Positions 61,112 through 64,000 of a stretch of DNA of 64,000 nucleotides are shown piece after piece. The stretch lies in assembly GCA_964611185.1 (NCBI GenBank), contig CAZSXE010000002.1:1-64000 (forward strand). Reading direction: 5' to 3'. Origin of the DNA: CAAGNP01 sp964611185. GTDB taxonomy: Bacteria > Bacteroidota > Bacteroidia > Bacteroidales > UBA932. Every line of letters starts with the position of its first letter. The first letter of the stretch is position 1. A program made the position numbers and the translations under genes. The notes beneath the pieces were generated by a model. It searched no databases, was not told the DNA's origin, and was given only the letters and a program-made list of their open reading frames with translations.

Positions 61112-63568
61112 ATGAATAAAACAATATTAATAACTATTTGTTTATCAGCTATTTATTCTCTTGCCACTCTCTCTTGCAGAGATTATTCCTCTCCACAAGA
61201 GGGCGTTTCTATCTTTCTGGCAGAAGAAAGGGTTGAGAATATAAGTGATGTCCGTTACGAATTATTTTTCGATATTCCTCAAGAAAAGAATACCTCCATC
61301 TCAGGAAAAGCGACATTAACATTTGAATTAGCATCCGAAAACAATATTGTTATAGACTATATGTACGGAGACAATATTACTGATGTTTCTCTTCCGTATT
61401 CCTTTGAGAATGAACATATTATCATAGATAAATCTTATATGACAAAAGGTGAAAACAGCATTACCATCACCTTTAATGTATCCGACCACTCATTAAACAG
61501 AAGAGACGACTTTCTATATACACTTCTTGTCCCTGACAGAGCTCGTACCCTTTTTCCTTGTTTTGATCAGCCGGACCTCAAGGGAAAATATGATCTCACA
61601 CTCCTTATACCCGAAAAATGGATGGGAATAAGCAACGGTTCCGTACTCGATTCCACTGTTATCCATCATAAAAAGAAAATACATTTTTCGACTACCGAAC
61701 CATTGAGCACATATTTATTTTCATTCGTTGCAGGAGCATTTAATAAAGTTACCTGTACTCAGGATGGTCGGACTGTCAATATGTATCACAAAGAGACTGA
61801 CAAACATAAATTGAGCCAGTGCTACGAAATAATTTATCAAGTGTTTTCATCCTTAAAATGGCTTGAGAATTATACTCAAATCAAATATCCATTTTCAAAA
61901 TACGATTTCATAGTCCTCCCCGGATTTCAGTATGGAGGGATGGAGCACACAGGAGCTACCCTGTATAATGATAAAAAGATTTTTTTAAGCGAACACCCCA
62001 CACTCGATGAAGAATTATCAAGGACCAAGCTCATTGCGCACGAAACAGCACATATCTGGTTTGGCGATTATGTGACGATGAAATGGTTTTCAGAGGTATG
62101 GACGAAAGAGGTCTTTGCAAATTACTTCGCTTCACAAATTACCAACCCACTTTTTCCTGATGTAAATCATGACCTCTCATTTCTAATCAGTTACATTCCC
62201 GGAGCATACTCTGAAGATCGCACATTAGGGACCAATCCCATATCACAGAGACTTACTAACCTTAATCAGGCAGGGCTTGTATATGGAAACATCATATATC
62301 AGAAAAGTCCCGTGATTATGAATATGCTTGTCTCAAAAATGGGGGAGGAGCAGTTCAGGATAGGAATAAGAAAATATCTAAATAATTTCGCCTACGGCAA
62401 TGCTACCTGGGAAGATCTCATTTCAATCCTCGATGAGCTCACTGAGGAAAATCTGAAACAGTGGAGCAGTAACTGGATGAATGAGAAAGGGATGCCGAAA
62501 GTTCAAATTGCCCGTAAGGGCGATACTATCACCCTCACGCAAGAAGGGGCCATAAGAGGTCAGAATATATCTTTTCTCGTCGATGGCGATTCCCTTACCA
62601 CCTACTTGGATAGTGCAGAAAAGACAATTCTCATCCCCGAAGGGAGCAAAACCATTATTCCCAATTTTGACGGAAAAAGCTACGGATACTTTTTCTGGGG
62701 CAGTGACGAAATGTTATCAGCACTTGCACAAATCGGTTCTTTCTTAGATCCTGTAACAAGAGCTTCAATACTTATAATGTGCTATGAGGCAGCTATTCGC
62801 AGAGATATTGACATTCAGAAATTCATTACCATAATATCAAGATACATAGAAAAAGAAGATAATCAATTGATTTATTCTCTATCAATATCTTACTTAGAAA
62901 ACTTATATCTGAAATATGGGTTAAAACCCAATATTGCCCTCGAAAATACATTGTGGAAAATAGCGTCTGACAATAATGAACCGGCTCGTAGCATTATTGC
63001 TTTGAGAACTCTTGTACATATTATGGATTCAGAAGAAATGGTCGAAAAAGTGGATTCTTTTTACCATAACACCTCTTTACTCGACAGAGAGAAAATATCT
63101 GAAAGGGATAGAGTCGATATATGTTTTGAGCTTTCTCTCAGGTATCCTGAAAGATGTAATGAGCTTCTGCTATCTCAGCGTTCTATGATAAAAGACCCCA
63201 ACCTATTGAAAGAATTCGATTTCTTATCACCTGCTGTTTCTCCAGACGAGGAGGTAAGAGATTCTGTTTTTAATGCGCTGTTACTTGCTAAAAACAGGGA
63301 AATTGAACCTTATGCAGAAAAATCTTTAGCCCTGCTGAATCATCGTTTGAGGGAAGAAGAGTCGAGAAAATATATTCTTCCCGCTCTTGATATTATGATC
63401 GATGTACAGAAAACGGGTGACATATTTTTTCCGAAAGGGTGGGCATCATCACTTTTAAGGTCGCACAATCAGTCTGTGGTAAAAGAATCGGTATCACTGT
63501 TTTTTAAAGACAAGCCTGATTATCCTCCGATGCTTAAGAATAAGATCCTTATGCAGGTTATTGATTGA
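61112..63568 (+). CDS. M1-family metallo-aminopeptidase, probably a lipoprotein
   Basis: 818 aa. The N-terminal signal ends at TLSC (about Cys22), so it is likely membrane-anchored outside the cytoplasm. M1 domains follow: beta saddle, then the catalytic core with HETAH (His310-His314) and the third zinc ligand Glu in WTKEVFANY. The substrate-amine motif, usually GAMEN, is GGMEH here. The C-terminal ~250 residues are helical (HEAT/ERAP-like). It probably trims peptides in the periplasm of an amino-acid fermenter. The end overlaps the convergent hydrolase gene by 11 bases. Confidence 0.92.
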   Translation: MNKTILITICLSAIYSLATLSCRDYSSPQEGVSIFLAEERVENISDVRYELFFDIPQEKNTSISGKATLTFELASENNIVIDYMYGDNITDVSLPYSFENEHIIIDKSYMTKGENSITITFNVSDHSLNRRDDFLYTLLVPDRARTLFPCFDQPDLKGKYDLTLLIPEKWMGISNGSVLDSTVIHHKKKIHFSTTEPLSTYLFSFVAGAFNKVTCTQDGRTVNMYHKETDKHKLSQCYEIIYQVFSSLKWLENYTQIKYPFSKYDFIVLPGFQYGGMEHTGATLYNDKKIFLSEHPTLDEELSRTKLIAHETAHIWFGDYVTMKWFSEVWTKEVFANYFASQITNPLFPDVNHDLSFLISYIPGAYSEDRTLGTNPISQRLTNLNQAGLVYGNIIYQKSPVIMNMLVSKMGEEQFRIGIRKYLNNFAYGNATWEDLISILDELTEENLKQWSSNWMNEKGMPKVQIARKGDTITLTQEGAIRGQNISFLVDGDSLTTYLDSAEKTILIPEGSKTIIPNFDGKSYGYFFWGSDEMLSALAQIGSFLDPVTRASILIMCYEAAIRRDIDIQKFITIISRYIEKEDNQLIYSLSISYLENLYLKYGLKPNIALENTLWKIASDNNEPARSIIALRTLVHIMDSEEMVEKVDSFYHNTSLLDREKISERDRVDICFELSLRYPERCNELLLSQRSMIKDPNLLKEFDFLSPAVSPDEEVRDSVFNALLLAKNREIEPYAEKSLALLNHRLREEESRKYILPALDIMIDVQKTGDIFFPKGWASSLLRSHNQSVVKESVSLFFKDKPDYPPMLKNKILMQVID

Positions 63569-64000
63569 TTATCCACTCTTTTATTATCATAAGAGCTTCT
63601 TCGGAAAAAGTCTCTTCGATGGAGGCATACTCTGCCGGAAGTCCGCTCTGACAATGCTGGAACAGGTGATTAAGTCCTTCGAGATACTTTACGGTCACAT
63701 TCTTATTCCCCCCTTTTTTAGAATATTCTAATATTTTAGGCAGATTCAACTCTGCCAATACCTGAAGGTCTTTTGTGCCATTGAGAGCGAGAAGAGGCAC
63801 ATTTATAGAAGATAACGCCTCTTCAGGAGAGAATCTGACGAAATTGTAAAACCATGGATCTGTGGCCTGAACGGCAGCCGATTCATCTTTGCTGATAGCT
63901 AAAATTCTTTTGTAAAGAGTGGAATCGTTGGAGGATGATTCTCTTATTGCTGAATAGATTTTGGAATTTATGGAAAGTGCTATTTCTGCCTGTTCTTGAG
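63558..64000 (-). CDS. Alpha/beta hydrolase, C-terminal part (cut by window end)
   Basis: The reading frame is open to the window edge; at least 146 residues are encoded here and the N-terminus with the nucleophile lies beyond base 64000. The visible part carries DPWFYNFVRFSPEEALSS, the catalytic Asp in LALNGTKDLQV and the catalytic His in GLNHLFQ, a pattern typical of Bacteroidetes alpha/beta hydrolases of the esterase/peptidase S9-like group. An ATG at 63800 is internal, not a start. Function beyond hydrolase is unknown. Confidence 0.8.
   Translation of the reverse strand, partial: QEQAEIALSINSKIYSAIRESSSNDSTLYKRILAISKDESAAVQATDPWFYNFVRFSPEEALSSINVPLLALNGTKDLQVLAELNLPKILEYSKKGGNKNVTVKYLEGLNHLFQHCQSGLPAEYASIEETFSEEALMIIKEWIINQ

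Noticed and set aside
1..64000. CRISPR arrays, tRNA/rRNA genes, insertion sequences, prophage, riboswitches
   Set aside because: No spaced repeats, no cloverleaf or rRNA-like sequence, no transposase or integrase genes and no cobalamin, lysine or preQ1 riboswitch pattern were seen in the intergenic sequence.

Overview
The window is a compact, AT-rich stretch of bacterial chromosome with no rRNA, tRNA, CRISPR array, phage or insertion sequence. It looks like the core genome of an anaerobic or microaerophilic member of the Bacteroidetes, most likely order Bacteroidales. Supporting evidence: promoters of the Bacteroidetes type (a TTTG/TTG element about 20 bases before TAnnTTTG), almost no Shine-Dalgarno sequences, lipoproteins with short N-terminal signals, a pyrophosphate-type phosphofructokinase, lysine-to-butyrate fermentation, cysteate synthase, and a DUF4492-CydA-CydB set. 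The family (for example Odoribacteraceae, Porphyromonadaceae or Rikenellaceae) cannot be fixed from the sequence alone.

Layout. 1-6,030: an M19 dipeptidase and an SDR oxidoreductase on the plus strand, then a minus-strand run xre regulator, pyrD, cinA, serine-hydrolase lipoprotein. 6,030-6,560: a gene-free regulatory stretch with repeated TGTAAAC half-sites. 6,561-13,150: queA, a degenerate DUF255 protein, an M28 membrane peptidase, a PlsC-like acyltransferase and an MscS channel. 13,257-27,466: a 15-gene plus-strand operon holding nearly the whole lysine fermentation route (atoD, kal, kce, kdd, kamA, kamB, kamC, kamD, kamE, atoA, crt, hbd, bcd, etfB, etfA), closed by a strong hairpin at 27,485. 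The operon converts lysine and acetyl-CoA to butyrate, acetoacetyl-CoA and ammonia; only a thiolase is missing locally.

27,494-36,026: the most unusual part, an eight-gene minus-strand operon: MarR regulator, HdrC-like, HdrB-like, short HdrA/QmoA-like, a second HdrC-like, a membrane HdrE-HdrD fusion, cysteate synthase and a SulP carrier. The gene order resembles the sHdr complexes of sulfur oxidisers, which make sulfite; cysteate synthase consumes sulfite, and cysteate is the head-group precursor of Bacteroidetes sulfonolipids. I propose a sulfite/sulfonate-forming module; this is inference.

36,125-64,000: carAB; an NfeD-type membrane protease; a seven-gene minus-strand run ligA, fprA (flavodiiron protein), yihY, spoT-type (p)ppGpp enzyme, Ig-like lipoprotein, outer-membrane barrel, ispG; a plus-strand pair of PPi-phosphofructokinase and GH13 amylase; a nitroreductase; an orphan amino-acid-binding lipoprotein next to a LysO lysine exporter; the elbB-DUF4492-cydA-cydB run; an M1 aminopeptidase; and the truncated end of an alpha/beta hydrolase. 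FprA, cytochrome bd and possibly the nitroreductase suggest an anaerobe that meets oxygen or nitric oxide.
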